64,000 nt of DNA from Dermatemys mawii (taxonomy: Eukaryota; Chordata; Testudines; Dermatemydidae), in assembly GCA_007922305.1 (NCBI GenBank), contig ML677335.1, positions 34,893,545 through 34,957,544 on the forward strand, written 5' to 3'. Below the pieces are notes generated by a model. That model searched no databases. It was given only the letters and a program-made list of their open reading frames with translations, and had not been told where the DNA came from. Positions 36,465 through 50,319 of this stretch are shown one piece after another (the stretch's first letter is position 1; each line of letters starts with the position of its first letter). A program made the position numbers and the translations under genes.

Positions 36465-36472
36465 AATGCCCC

Positions 36473-39390
36473 ACTGATTGATGGGAGCTTCAGTCATAAC
36501 ATTTCTTTTTGGTGCCAAAATGACTATTTTACAGACACATTCTACCCGATTTAGCCCATTAAATGAGTCATTCTGTAGTGTGGCTTGCTCTCTCTCTCTC
36601 TTTTTAAAGAGCGAGATAATTTTCAAGTGGATTACATTAAGGAATGGGCTCATTACTAGCACCTTTAGAGACTTAGAGAAGAGCAGGATTGGCAAACTCT
36701 GATCGGTGTCTTGTCCCAACAAACGTAAGATGCCAGCCCAAACCTGGAAGCAGGATGCAGAAAACCCTTCCTATTTTCCAGGCCTGAAATCCCCAAAAAA
36801 TCCCCTCTATGAAAAAATCCTCTCTATGAAATCCCCATCTCCCCTCTATGGCTCCCTATCAGATCTTCTGCCTAGAAGAAGAATTATTTTGGAGGCTCAG
36901 ACCAGGCCACAAACAGCATGAAAGCACATGGTGGGAACCATGTGGAAAAAGGAGCTGGTAGCATCCAAGTACAGGAGGAAGGAAGCATAAAGTGCATCAG
37001 CCTAGCACATTGGGTCTTCCGGATCCATGACTTGAGCTCCAAGGCACCCCAATACAAATAATATAATACATATGCACACACAAATAAGAATACCAGATTG
37101 CTGATAATATTCTATACAAAAACTCTTGACAAGGTTATAAGCCAGTGAGAAAGTAAATGATGTCATAAAAGTCCCAACATACTCTAATGATAACTGTGGC
37201 AGTTGCTACAAGATGCCCACTAAAACATATGGAGAAAAATGATCCAAAAAAGGAGGACAAAACAATTAAAATCAACCCTGTTCATACCTGATGTCACTGC
37301 TAAAATGAGTAGAATGCAAACAAGAAAGGAAAGTGCATGTGTCAGGGTCAGATCAATGGGCAAGAAAGATGACATTACTGGTAGCAGTTTGGTTGGGTGG
37401 CAATGAGTAATTCAGTTGTCAGAGAAGCAGTGGGAAGGTTCAGTAATCAAAATGAGACAGAACCAGAGCCTGAATGAGAGCCAGAGCTTAAGGGACGAAA
37501 AGAAAAGGGCAGTTTTGGAAATGCTTTGGAGGAAGAAGCAGCAAGCTTTGGACACTGCTTGGATGTGAGATGCAAAAGGGAGAGAGCAGTCAAAGACAAC
37601 CCTTCAGTTACCATCTGAGTAAAAGGAATAAAACTGATGGAGAGTGGTTCTGTGATTCAGTTTGGCAATGATAAAATCAAAACTGGACTGAGTCTTTCAG
37701 CAGTGACAAAAAGAAAGGAGACAACAAGTTTTGGTTAAACACCATAGACCAGAGCAAAATGTAAAAAAGACTGCATTCACCCCTGAGAGATTTAATCAGT
37801 ACAGTGTGAAGTACTAGCTCAAAGGAGAGTCATTCCGACTACAACTGGTGAGGAGGAAACCTCCCTAGATTAAAGTTGCATTTGAAAAATGAAGGGGAAG
37901 AGGCAACAGCCTTGGGTTTCTAAAAGGCTACATCTCTGCAACTTGCGTTTAAATGGTTTTATTATCACAGATCATTAGAAAACACAAGATTGAATAGCAA
38001 TGACTCAGCTCAAGAAAAAAGAAAAATGATGTGGCTAGACTGATATGATCATTTTGATGGTTGGTGGAATAAAGATCTCTCAAATTGCCAAGGGAGCTGA
38101 GTTTAAGGTGTAAACACCTATTAAAGGAAATAAAACAATCATACATGCATGGATTTTGCTACACGTATGTAGCTCCTACTGGCTTCAGAGGGCGTCATAC
38201 ATGGATGTATGAGGGAATAATGTGCCCCACTGTTTTCATCAGTTCACTTCAATATCTATATTGAGGATTTGAAAAGCATTTGTGACAACAAAAACACAAT
38301 GAGGCTTCACACAACAGATTTGGTTTATTGATATCTTTCCTGCTGCTTTCCAAAGATCAGAGGGGGAGCTATCCTTAAAAATAGAGCAGATATTGTTTGG
38401 CAGCAGATATTAATTTTCTCTGTTAAGATATTACTTGTAAAATGTTTGTTTTCTAGTCACTATTTAAAAATGATTAGTTCAAAGTCTACATAGTTCACAT
38501 TAAATTGCTATCACAAGGCCACAGATGTTAGTGATGGAAAATAACATTTTAATTTATCCAGTCCCTCTCCGTACAAATGCAGAATTGCTCCCTGAAACAT
38601 ATCACAATGCAGCAGAAATAAGTGATATGGTACAGAAGCTATTTACAGTAAGTGCTCTCTTTGCACACCTATTAATTACTTCAACAAGCTGCATGTATTT
38701 TTACATTTGTTAGCATAACCATCTCTACAGGGATATCACTGGAGCAGACAAAATAAATATCCATAACTGAAAAAAGTGCTTCTCTCAAACCACTTGAACA
38801 TGCTGATTGGTGTCCAGGCCTGCTGTGAAACCCCTACCTCCCTGCTGTCCATGTAATGATGATCTAAAGATATCAATCTATAAACCTAATTTAGGATAAC
38901 AACTCAAGAGATTTTCCCATATTCATATTATGAAACCAAATGTTTCTTATATTTCTGTGACACATGGAAGATACTGTGGGAGCAGGACAGCCCGGCAGTA
39001 AGTTAAAATGCAGAGAGAAACATTAAAATCTAAACTAGACCATTGGAAATCATTAGTTTCAAATGATGATTCGATATTTTAAATTATATTTGAAATGTCA
39101 GAGGATTACCATCTGAAAATACAACACGAGTCTCAAAGAGTACAACAGCTGGCAATATTTCTTATATGCTAGCCCACAAAACAGGGACCACCCAGTTTCT
39201 CATGTAAAAAAATGTGGAGTAATTTGCAAATGAAACTTTGGCTATAACAATTTTTTGATAATAACTGGGCTTTTGAAAAGCCTGGGTAAAACAAAATAGA
39301 AATTAAACATAGTAAATGTCATTAAGAATTCAAAAAGGCTTCTTTCCGACTTTAAACACAAATAATAAAAAAATCACTTTGGGCAGATGA
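36473..39390. other. no gene; possible ancient LINE fragment 37440-37720
   Basis: AT-rich. Purine-rich 37440-37720 (ggaggaagaagcagcaagct ... agtcaaagacaacccttcag) vaguely resembles the 3' part of ancient L2-type LINEs; this is a memory-based guess. A CT run at about 36578-36600 is simple sequence. Confidence 0.3.
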
Positions 39391-39394
39391 CAGA

Positions 39395-39658
39395 ACAAGG
39401 AATAATGGTCTCAAGTTGCAGTGGGGTAGGTTTAGGCTGGATATTAGGAAAAAAAACTTTTTTACTAGGAGGGTGGTGAAGCACTGGAATGGGTTACCTA
39501 GGGAGATGGTGGAATCTCCTTCCTTAGAGGTTTTTAAGGTCAGGCTTGACAAAGCCCTGCCTGGGATGATTTAATTGGGGATTGGTCCTGCTTTGAGTAG
39601 AGGGTTGGACTGGATGGACCTCCTGAGGTCCCTTCCAACCCTGATATTCTATGAATGT
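39395..39658 (+). mobile_element. CR1 3' end, little diverged
   Basis: Sense-strand last ~260 bases: 'ggctggatattaggaaaaaa', 'gaatgggttacctagggaga', 'ggttggactggatggacctc', ending 'ccctgatattctatgaat'. Closer to the usual CR1 tail than the other copies, so younger. Confidence 0.93.
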
Positions 39659-40252
39659 TTAAAATGGTCAAAAAGAGGGCTTTTATAGGCCACAAGTTGC
39701 AAATTTTTAGCAGTGAAATAATTTAACCACTGGTACAACCTGGCCAAGGGTGTAGTGAATTCTCCATCATTTAAAAGTCTTGCTTTAAATTTTCAAAAAG
39801 CATTTCTGATTTAGGAGCACAAGTTCTTCTGAAAGTTAATGGGCTCATGCACCTAATGATTTAAAAGCTTTTGCCAATCCCATCATGCATGTCCTTCTAA
39901 AAAGATACACTGTGGTTCAACAAGAAGTTTTAGGATTGATGGAGGAATGACTGAGCAAATTTCTCAGGCCTGTGTTAAATGGAAGGTCAGGCTAGAATAT
40001 CCAACTGGTCCTTGTGAACTGAAATCTATGAACCTATAGCTAACACTTAACACAATGTTTCTATAATAAAGCATTTCAGGTATTCTTGCAGCCTGGTCCC
40101 TTCTGGAAGAAACCATTGCATCTGTGATTAAATGGGCCAATTTCATTATTTTAAAATATTACTGGTTTACAGAATTTCCTGTTTTACATATGCAGTTTTA
40201 TATATTTCCAAGGGAATGATTTCCAAGCTCTCAAGTTTCAGTCAAGCAAAAC

Positions 40253-40283
<31 letters not shown>

Positions 40284-43200
40284 GTTTGATTAAGCTGCAA
40301 GTGCATGCAACTGGCAAACATCAGCATGGGAGAACATCTTATATTTCCTTAAAGAGAACTAATCATTTAGTTACAGAAGCAATTTGTATGGGGCCTTGTT
40401 CAATAAAGTAGCAGTACTGTCTTATCTTGTATTCCTATGGTAACAACTGAAAGGGACAGACATATCTAAGGTACACAGATCACACTTCCAGCTGTCAAAC
40501 ACAGCAGCCACTCCCTTCTCCCATTATCAGTGCATCACTGTTAAGATAATCTACACAGGGAAAAAGGTTTTTCTTAGTACAGTTCAACAAGGATAACATT
40601 TATTCATTTTCAGTGCAACAGGCTTAGAGGTACAACACGAAGCAAAATAAAATATATTTTAAGTGTTAGAGAGATTACTGAACTCTTTTCACTTGTAAGG
40701 ATATTGACTGAATTCAGTCCATATGGTCAGCAGTTTGACTAAGCAGAAAATCCACATTTGAAGTCAGTGATATAAACGGTAATGGAGGATGTAGGTTGTG
40801 ATGAAAGAAATAAGCAAAGAGATGCATAGTGAATTATTAAGTTAAAAAACAAACAAAAATCCCAGCCCCTCATAAGGGGATTTTTATTTTACTTCTTTTA
40901 CCAGAGGGTAGGATTTTAAAAGGTATCAGTGTAATTTAGGCACATAAATCCTATTGACTTCCAATGCACCTTGCACTCCTAAATTAATTTCAAAAATTTA
41001 ACTCAGATTCTTTCGACATCACTTAACTCTGTCACACATGAATAAAAGAATTACACTTAAAATCTCAGATTAATGGATTGCCATTAAATTGTCCATCTTA
41101 ATACTAATAATCATTATAGTCTTAATTCATAATTCCATTACAAAATATTATTGTCAAGTAGGAAATTAGGGAGCTGCATGATAAAGTATTAGCTGAATTA
41201 TTCAAAAAGTGTCTCTTTACACTTTACTCGTCTCTTTCTGATACATCACAGTGACAAGACAATTGAGTACAGTGAGCAAGATACATATAATTGTAACTCA
41301 TTTAGAACATCAGTTATGAAGAAAGGCATATTTTGGGAATATTGCAAACCTATTTCCACTCAAGTGAAAGCTAACAGTACTGTGGATTATTACATGCTAT
41401 CTTATAATCTATTAGCTAAGCAGGTTGAGTTGCATGAGAACTAGAGATGTACAGAACCAGAAATGTACAGAATTCAAATGTGATGGTGCTCATAATCTGC
41501 AGGTATTGGGGAAACATTTAGATTTACAAATAGATCCAAACATTTCCACTCCCACGTCAAGCATCTGGCAGATACACATGTAGCATTGGACCTATACTTT
41601 TGCTATAATTTTGTTTGTTCTTAATATATTTAAATAATTATTTCTTTTTGTCCATAACCCCATAGACCACAATTTTTTTCACTGATCCCTTTAATTTCCC
41701 CATCATCAATTGTCTGTGATTCCTAACTGCCTATGGGTATTTCTTATCAGCTTCTCCATTTGCTTTTTAAAAAATTTTTATTGCTGCTTTCACTTCCCGT
41801 CTTCATCAGGATGGTGCTTTGTCTCCTTCCCCCTTTAATAAGGCATTCAATTATTATTAATTATTATTTACATTGTTGTGTTTCCATTTTTTCTCCCACT
41901 TAATTTTGCTCAAGATATATATTACTGGTTGGAATTATATTCTGTTTTCACATAACAAATGAGACTAGGTCATGATCAATTGTGTGTAGACAGCCATCAT
42001 TTTTTTGTTCAGTGATAAATTCGACTTTATCTGCAAGAATGAGGTTGAATACAGAATTACCCTGAACTAACTGCAATACTTTTTTGTATTAGAAAGTTAT
42101 TTCTCTCTCTCTTTTTATTTTTCTAAGGAACTCCATTGATATTGCTAATGAGACCCCCTCCCTTGCTCCCAGAAGACAGATTCTTGCACACTTTCTCATC
42201 CCTCTCAAAGAGACGACAGATGAGGTAGCTGTCTCTAGAATATACACACCAAGACCCAAAAGTGGTACACACAATGTATTGACACCATCCAAAATCAGTG
42301 AAACAAAAACAAAATCATTCATAAAAGGCTCTCAAAGTGTTATGGGCAGTCCTATAGGAGAAATAAATTCTACCTCTATAATCTCAGTCTTATGATTTAT
42401 TTTGGATGTAAACAGTTTTTTGGGGGGTGGGAGGACAATCCCCAAAAAACAAAGAAAAAAAAATTGTGCGAAATGATAATTTGACACTAAATTGAGTGAC
42501 ATCCCTTGAACTGAGAAACACCTGAGAATTATGCTTCTATAAGATATAACCATTCTAAAAGTTCATCACTGATGGATAATAGGTAATATTTATTCTAGCA
42601 TTATTACTATTTTTTAAATGGACTAACCACCATCACTTGGATACCAGTTTCCTGTTACCAAAAGGAATCTTCCCACTCTACTGTTTTTTTTAAAAAATGC
42701 AACCTTTAAAAATAAATAATATGTTAATGGAAAACATGCACTATCACATATTAATATGTAAATATTAAATAACTGTCTACAAGTGGCATAATATTAGAAA
42801 CAAGGATTTTTCTTAAAAGGGGGAAGGGGAGGATGTAAGCCTTTCCTTTACTGACCCTGGCTGGCTATGTTACAAAAGGCACTGAGATAGAGAACATCCA
42901 ATTTCTAATAATGGTAAATGGCTTAGCAAATTATGGGTGCCATGGAAATGGAAAAGATTATGCACCATATGAAGGGGGAAACTGCCACCTATCTGCCACA
43001 ATACAAGGAATATCAGTGACTGAAAACTGGCTCCTTTAAAGTAATATTCTGGGTCTAATACTCTACTTCTTGTCCCCCCACCCATGTAGTCATGTACATC
43101 TGGAAAGTGAGAAAAACCACTTCCATTTTGACTTGATAGTGATTTACACACATGCTGCACTGGTGTAAAACACTACTCAATGGACAAGGAAGTAAAGAAT

Positions 43201-43830
43201 AAGCCCTAAATTTTCCCAAGTCCATTTTCTGTCTTCTACATTTAATGAAACTATATGTGTAATATTTTGTACTGAGATAGCACCTTGAAGTCCCAGTCAG
43301 GATCAAGATCACATTTTGCTAGGCATTGCACAGCAGAAAAAAAAATACACCAAAACTCATGCCTCAAAAGAATTTAGTCCAAGTATATGACAAGAGAATA
43401 GATGGATATACAAGGAAATGGTGAGACAATACTGGTAAGTGTTATAGGCCATGGTCTCAGCTCTCCAGCAGGCTAACCATTGTCAAGTTTTTGTAGGCAT
43501 CATGGCAGGTGAGAGTTTTAAGTAGGGCTCTGAAGGAAGATAGTACGGTAGCTTTGCAGATGTTTACAAGGAGCACATCTCACGCTTCACCTTCAAGGGC
43601 AGAATCAATATGACCTAATGTAAACGCAAGTAAGCAATTAATTTACAGCTCTAGAAGATGTGCCCTTAAGTGTAGAAATAACCTTGTGATATACTGCTGA
43701 TTATTTTAACTAATGTAATCTTACTGTTGCATAGATCTGTACTGTGAATAATAACGTAGGTATAAAAAGGTAAATTAGAAACATAGATTACCAATATTCA
43801 GCATCACACTGGATTATATTTTGCACACAT
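39659..43830. other. no gene; (AATA)n 40255-40283 and two MITE relics
   Basis: About 4 kb of AT-rich sequence. 40255-40283 is an (AATA)n tract. 39779-39875 and 40910-41010 are two relics of one palindromic family ('tttaggagcac' / 'tttaggcac' arms meeting at 'cattgactt'-like cores, with 'gattttaaaag' ends). Confidence 0.5.
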
Positions 43831-43834
43831 CACA

Positions 43835-46260
43835 GAAAGGCAGGGCTCTAAGACCCTGAGAGATCATCTAGTCCATCCCCCTGATCTGAGGCAGGACCAA
43901 GATACCTAGACCATCCCTGGCAGCTATTTGCCAAACCTGTTCTTAATCTTCAAAGACAGGGATTCCACAAGCCTCCCTTTGTAGACTATACCAACAGGTA
44001 ACTATTGTTATAGCTGGATTTTCCCCCCTAATTTCTAATCTAAATCTCCCTGATGGCAGATTAAGATGATTACTAATTGTCCTATCATCAGTGGACATAG
44101 AGAACAACTGAGCAAAATCCTCTTTATAGCATCCCTTCAGCTATATAAAGACTCATCAGGTCCCCTTCCCCATACCAGTCTTCTTTTCTTAAGACAAAAA
44201 CAAACAAACAGTTTTCTAAACCTTCATAGGTTTTCTAAATCTTTTATCTTTTTTGTTGCTCTCCATTGGACTCTCTCCAATTTACGGTGCGGTGCCCAAA
44301 ACGGGACATAATGCTCTTGCTGAAGCCTCACCAGCACCATAGTGTGTGGGACAAGAATCTCTGATGTTTCTCACACCACAGAATATTTTTTGCAACTGCA
44401 CCACATTGGTGGATCATATTCAGTTTATGATCCACTATAATCCCCACATTCTTTTCAGTAATACTAATGCCTAGCCAGTTATTCCCCATTTTTATTTGTG
44501 CATTTGATTTTTCCTTCTAAGCATAGTACTTTGTACTTGTCTTTATTGAATTTCATCTTTTTTCTTTCAGACCAATGCTACAATTTAACAAGCTCCTCTT
44601 AAATGCTAATCTTATCCTCCACGGTGCTGTCATCCTCTCCCAGCTTGGAACTATCCACAAATTTTGTAAGCTTATTCTCCATTCCATTACCCAAGTCATT
44701 AATGAAAATAACTGAACAGACCCCAGCTGGACCCACTAGATACAACCTCTCAGTTTGAAAGCAAACCATTAATAACTACTCTGAATACGTTTTTTCAGCC
44801 AGTTGTGCACCCACCTCATTTTAATTTCACCTTGACCACATTTCAAGTTGACTTATGAGAATGTCCCATGAGATTGCATAAAAATCACACTATCACATCT
44901 TTAGCTTTCCTCCGACCCTCTAAGCCAATATCCCTGTCAAAGGAGGAAATTAGATTAGTTTGGTGTAATTTGTTCTTGATAAATCTATGATGGCTATTAC
45001 TTATCATCCTATTATCCTCTAGGTACTTACAAACTGATCGTTCAACAATTTGTTCCAATATCTTTCCAGGTATGAAAGTTAGGGTGATTGGGCTAATGCC
45101 ACAGCTTGCTTTTGTTCCCCTTTTTAAAAGATAGGTACTATATTTTTCCTTCTCCAGTCTGAGGTCTCACTCATCCTCCAGGAATTCTCAAAAATAATCA
45201 CTAGTGGTTCAGAGAGTGATTCATCTACTTCTTTAAGTACCCTAGGATTCATTTCATCACACCCTACTGAACTGAATACTTCTAACTATTCTCCAATATG
45301 TTCTTGACGTATTCTGGCTTTTGTTTCTTCCCTCATTACTATGAATGGCTAAGCATCCAGTTACAATTAACTTTAGAGAAGACTGAAGCAATATACATAT
45401 TAAACTCTTCAGCCATCTTGTTTTTATCCATTATTAGCTCTCCTTCCCTGCTAAATAAGGACCTACACTTTCCTTCACCTTTCTCTTGCTCCCAATGCAT
45501 CGAAAGAAGTTTTTTCTAGATGTAACTCATTTTGTCCCTAATACTTTTGCACTCCTCCTTGGCAATTTTGTCCATTTTTCCATATTGTAGGATTCCTTTA
45601 AGATTCCATTAAAGATCTCCTGATGCACCCATACTGGCCTCGTCTATGTCCTTTTCATTAGGATAGTTTACTCTTAGTTTATCATCTCTGAGAAACTGCC
45701 AACTCATGACCTCTTTTCCCTTAGATTTTCTTCACGTGGGAGCTTACCTATTAGTTCTTTGAATTTGTTATAGTCTGCTTTTTTTCCCCAAGTTCATTGA
45801 CCTTATTCTGCTGCTTTCACTCCTTCCTTTCCTTAGAATCATGAAGTCTATCATTTCACAATCACTTTCACTCAAAATTGCCTTCTACCTTTAGATGCAA
45901 AACTAATTCTCCCAGTTAGTCATAAGCAAGTCTAAAATGACAACTCTCCCTATTACCTACTCCACCTTCAGAAACAAGAAGTTGTTTCCACTATATTCCA
46001 AGAACTTATTAAACATACTTTTTTTGCTGTATTACTTTCCCAACAGATGGGTAATTAAAGTTCCTCATTACTACCAGGTCTTGTGTTTTGGATATTTCTG
46101 TTTGTTCAAGAAATGCCTCATCCACCTCCTCCTCCTGATTTTGCAGACCCCCCTATCAGGACATCACTTTTTTTCCCCATCCCTTTTATCCTAATTCAGA
46201 GACTCAACTTGTCTGCCTCTCACCTCCCTCTGGACCTCAGTATAAGTGTATACATTTTTG
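43835..46260 (-). mobile_element. CR1 LINE, long antisense copy
   Basis: 3' end at about 43835 ('tctaagaccctgagagatca', 'cagggattccacaagcctcc'). It continues through the antisense reverse-transcriptase C-terminal region ('tcagtttatgatccactata', 'ttccttctaagcatagtact') to 'cctacttttccacct'-like sequence around 46260. About 2.4 kb, many indels, 5'-truncated. Confidence 0.85.
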
Positions 46261-46714
46261 ATGTACAATGCAATACTATCTCACTCTAATAACAACTACT
46301 TCAGATCAATGTTTTTGGTATAGAAGGTTCAAACCAAAATCTAATACAGCACTGAACTCTTGAATTTCACAATGAAGCATATCACTATACTGGGCCAAAT
46401 TCAGACAGCACATCCAATCATCCCTGGAACTCATAGAGCAAAAGAGATTGAGTTCATGAAGTAAATTTAAGGTAAAAACGCCAAACTCAAGATCAGCTGA
46501 ATTTGTCATTTATATTTATTTACAGAAAACTGATTAGCAGCTAGCACTTATTTACAAAATTAAACAATAGATTAAGAAACAGATGCAAAATCAACAGAAT
46601 TACACCAAAGCAAAATATATATATGCAGAATCAAACCTGTAGTCTAGGTCTTAAAGTCATTCATTGTATTATAGAAGGTAAGAAAAAACCCAACAGGTGT
46701 TATGCAACGTAATA

Positions 46715-46803
46715 GACCCTGCAGGACAGCAGTCCAAAAAAGCTATATTAGTAACTATTAGGAAAGCAATAGATAATAAGATAGAAAGTATCATAATGCC
46801 ACT
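46715..46803 (+). mobile_element. CR1 copy, 5' piece of a split insertion
   Basis: Sense CR1 'ggacagcagtccaaaaaagc ... agaaagtatcataatgccact'. The next CR1 bases are found only at 47774 onward. Confidence 0.8.
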
Positions 46804-47773
46804 CTAATGGCTCTGCTCACTGCTAGGGCTCCTTTCAATGGCTGCTCTGGGGATTAGCGCCTCCCAGGTGCAATGCTGCCATCAAGTGCTCATTCACAAA
46901 CCACTCTTTCTGTGGTTCAAGCCACTTTCTCTTCATGGTTTGGCCCTCCAACCAGGTCACTATAGATATCCTCAAATGGGAGGACAAGGTCTCTATCCAA
47001 AACAGCAATCTTCCCTTCAATGCCCAGACCAGGGGTCAGCAACCTTTCAGAAGTGGGGTGCTGAGTCTTCATTTATTCACTCTAAGTTAAGGTTTCACGT
47101 GCCAGTAACACATGTTAACATTTTTAGAAGGTCTCTTTCTATAAGTCTATAATATAGAACTAAGCTATTGTTGTATGTAAAGTAAATACGGGTTTTAAAA
47201 TGTTTAAGAAGCATCATTTAAAATTCAGTTAAATTGCAGAGCCCTGCAAACTGGTGGCCAGGACCCAGGCAGTGCGAGTGCCACTGAAAATTAGCTTGTG
47301 CACCAACTTCAGCTCCCATGCCATAGGTTGCCTACCCCTGGCCCAGACTATGCCACTTTCCCCGAGGCTTGTAAGGGGACCTGAGCCCAGTACTGTTCTG
47401 TGGGTTCCAGTCTAGGGAACCTGTGACTGGCAACTGTGGCTTGCTCCCAAACCCTGTTCCTGTTTCCTTAGACTCCTTCCTACAGCTTGTGGCTCCCTGT
47501 CTCTTGGTTTACCAGCCCAAACTCCCTCCTCCCAGGGAATAACTAGGGACTACTTCATTCCATAGTCCTGAACTCACCTCTCTTCACCCAGGGAATGACT
47601 ACAGCCTGCTTCTCCTGCAACTGCTTTCTGCTGCTAACTTCCTTGCTTTATACCAGCCCTGCTTGTTCCTCCTCAGCTGAGCTCTATCATCAATCAGCCT
47701 TTCAGTTCCTGGATCTCTCTCAGCCTATCAGGCTTAACATTCTCTGCCTTCTACTAGTTGGACACCCCATCAT
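46804..47773 (-). mobile_element. solo LTR inserted into CR1, itself split by hAT
   Basis: 970-bp block flanked by the direct repeat TGCCACT (46797-46803, 47774-47780), so CR1 reads through when it is removed. Minus-strand orientation is suggested by a TATA-like 'ggtataaagc' (complement of 47645-47654) and LTR-style GC-rich composition. Net length without the nested hAT and its duplication is about 650 bp. Terminal TG/CA was not verified, so the duplication may be 5-7 bp. Confidence 0.65.
47030..47340 (+). mobile_element. hAT MITE, family A copy 3, perfect 8-bp TSD
   Basis: 311 bp, ends CAGGGGTCAGCAACC and GGTTGCCTACCCCTG. Duplication GCCCAGAC is perfect at 47022-47029 and 47341-47348. Best-preserved copy of the family also at 8544-8874 and 12589-12907. 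Confidence 0.97.
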
Positions 47774-48446
47774 TGCCACTATATAAATCCATTAATACTG
47801 CATGCAGTTCTCTTCTCCTCATCACAAGAGGAAAAAAAGGATATTAGCATCAGAATAAGTACAGAGAAGGGCAAAAATGTTTACGAGCTTCCATATGAGG
47901 AGAGAGTAAAACACTAGGACTGTTCAGTTTAGGAAAAAAACAACTGAGGGGGGGACGGATAGGATCAAGGGCTATAAAATCATGAATGGTGCAGAGAAAG
48001 TGAATACAGAAGTTTTATTTACTTCCTCACAGAATACAAGAATCAGTGGTCACCCATGAAATTAATAGGCAGAAGGTTTACAATTAACCTTAGGAAGTAC
48101 TTCTTCACAGAACGCATAGTCAACCTATGGAAACTCATTGCTAGGAGAAACTGCAAAGACCAAAAGTATAACTGTGTTCAAAAAAGAACCACATAAGTTC
48201 ATGGAGGACAGGTCTGTCAATGGCTATTAGCCAAGAGGGCCAGGGATGCAACCTCATGCTCTGGGTGTCCCTAAATCTCAGACTGCCAGAAGTGAGACTG
48301 GGCAACGGTGGATGGATCACTTGATAAATTGCCTTATTCTGTTCATTCTGTTTGAAGCATCTGGCACCATCCACTGTTGGAAGACAGGATACTGGACGAG
48401 ATGGACCACTAGTCTGACTCAGTATCACCATTCTTATGTTCTCATA
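47774..48446 (+). mobile_element. CR1 copy, 3' piece of the split insertion
   Basis: Resumes with 'ccactatataaatccattaa' and runs to the 3' end '...agtatcaccattcttatgttct' at about 48441, through 'gagggccagggatgcaacct' and 'ggatactggacgagatggac'. The same 3' tail type, in reverse, ends the 3841 copy. Confidence 0.92.
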
Positions 48447-48449
48447 TAA

Positions 48450-50319
48450 ATCCCCTGCAGCAAACAAGTGTATGTTCACCTTATCTGCATTGTGCATTCC
48501 TTTAAACTTTGTATCCTATAAGATTTTGGACTGTTTGTTTAAATATGCCTTATAACAGGTTTGAGCAGTTGACAAAGGATTTGGGGTAAAGATCCAAAAA
48601 TCAGACTCAGACAACTTGCTGGCATTCTATTGTTGGAAGTTAAAAGGCACAAATTTGATGAAACAGAAAACAGGTCTCTTTTTGATGGAATTCTCTATGT
48701 GTTTATATCATTTCCCACTAGTATTAATAAATCATCTTGTTTGTGAAATTTATTATTATAGGTAACTATATGGCAGAACTGCTTGTGCTTAAGGGCAGGA
48801 GAGTCTTTAGGGTCTCAGCAATCCTAATGCTCACTTCTAGTTTGTCTTATGATTTCATGCTTCAAGGTTTCAGCTAGACATCTGCAGGGATCAGGAAGGG
48901 ATATTTATGTTCCCCCACCCCCATATATGATTTTTTAAATCTGAAGAAAACTTCTGCAAGAGGACCCCAAACTAAATTCTTCTGCTGCAAGGGAAATTGT
49001 AGAAAGCCACTCTGCCTCCTAAGCTGTCTCTACCAACAAAGCAGTGTATACTGGAGACCACCCTATACAAGAGTTGCTTGCATCACTAGTAGCAGTAGTT
49101 CACCAGCTTTACTTTCAGAAAATGGCTACAAAGTCTCCTATTGTCAACAAGCTCTTAAAGAGTGCCTGCCATCTATAGTAATATCAGTGAGATAATGAGA
49201 GGGAAAGATTATCAAATCTCATGAAGCACTTGTGTTTGCTTTGAGAAATAAGTAAAAGTTGAAGCTAATTATCATTTAGCTATAACCAGTTTAAGACAAC
49301 TAAAGATTTTATCTTATTTTGAACGTCCAATAAAATGGTAAATGAATATGTGAAAGCCTAAACTAGCAGCATCAGGGAAAATTACGGCTTAGCAAGAATG
49401 AAGACAATACATTCTAACAGAATAGGTAGATTTAAATTAATTTCACTGTATTATTCAGATTTTATGAATACTGGTTCAAGTTTACCGTCATGCATTCTGT
49501 ACAGAAATATTGCATAAACACTGTGGTATGAGTAAAGGAGCCTTAAAAGTACAAGTGAAATTATTCAATGAAAATCTATCAAAATATTCCCCTCTCACCC
49601 GCTCCCCACACACACAGCATGTAGCATGTGCAGCATCACTACCCACATACTCATGCACAATAGGAGGAAAAATGTTCCTTGTAACAAACAAGCAGCCCGA
49701 AGGCTTTTGGTGGGTTAGAAAATAAGACTGTTCATCATTATTACTTAAAGTATACAATGGATTATTATGTAGTATAAAATGGTTTATTTCAGAGTTTTCT
49801 ATAATATTTTTCATGTGCATTAATTTGTCTATTTTATAAAATTGGTGTCTATATCATCTTCTCCAGAATTCTCTCTCTTAAAATGAGATTTACCCTATGT
49901 GCCAATTATTGCTTTCTGGGGTGCTAGTTTTGATTCCTGCTATTCTAAAGGTTTTGTATTTAGAAGCTTTACCCATCTTTCTTTCCAACTCCCTCAATTA
50001 ATCTTCGCTTGCTAGTCAGTGAAGGAATAAGGTGGGTAAAAGTGATTTCTGCCAGGGAATAGCAGGAGGAGGAGATGGTCTTGAAAACTGAATGATTCTA
50101 ACTGAGCTGTCACCTGCCATTGGAAGCCAACATTCTTCTGCACGGTGTCAGAACAAGCTTTGCCTTTGATTGTGTGAATGAAGATAAATACGTTGGGTGA
50201 AACAGTGCAATTTATTTATGGAAAGTTTTCATTATCTATTTGTTTTGGGTAACTACTTCTAATGTGAAAAAATGTGACCCAGTTTATGTTAGATGGCAAT
50301 AACAGACAAATTATATATA
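48450..50319. other. no gene recognised
   Basis: AT-rich; a 110-codon frame at 49820-49488 on the minus strand is opposed by a 71-codon plus-strand frame, and neither has a motif. Confidence 0.45.
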
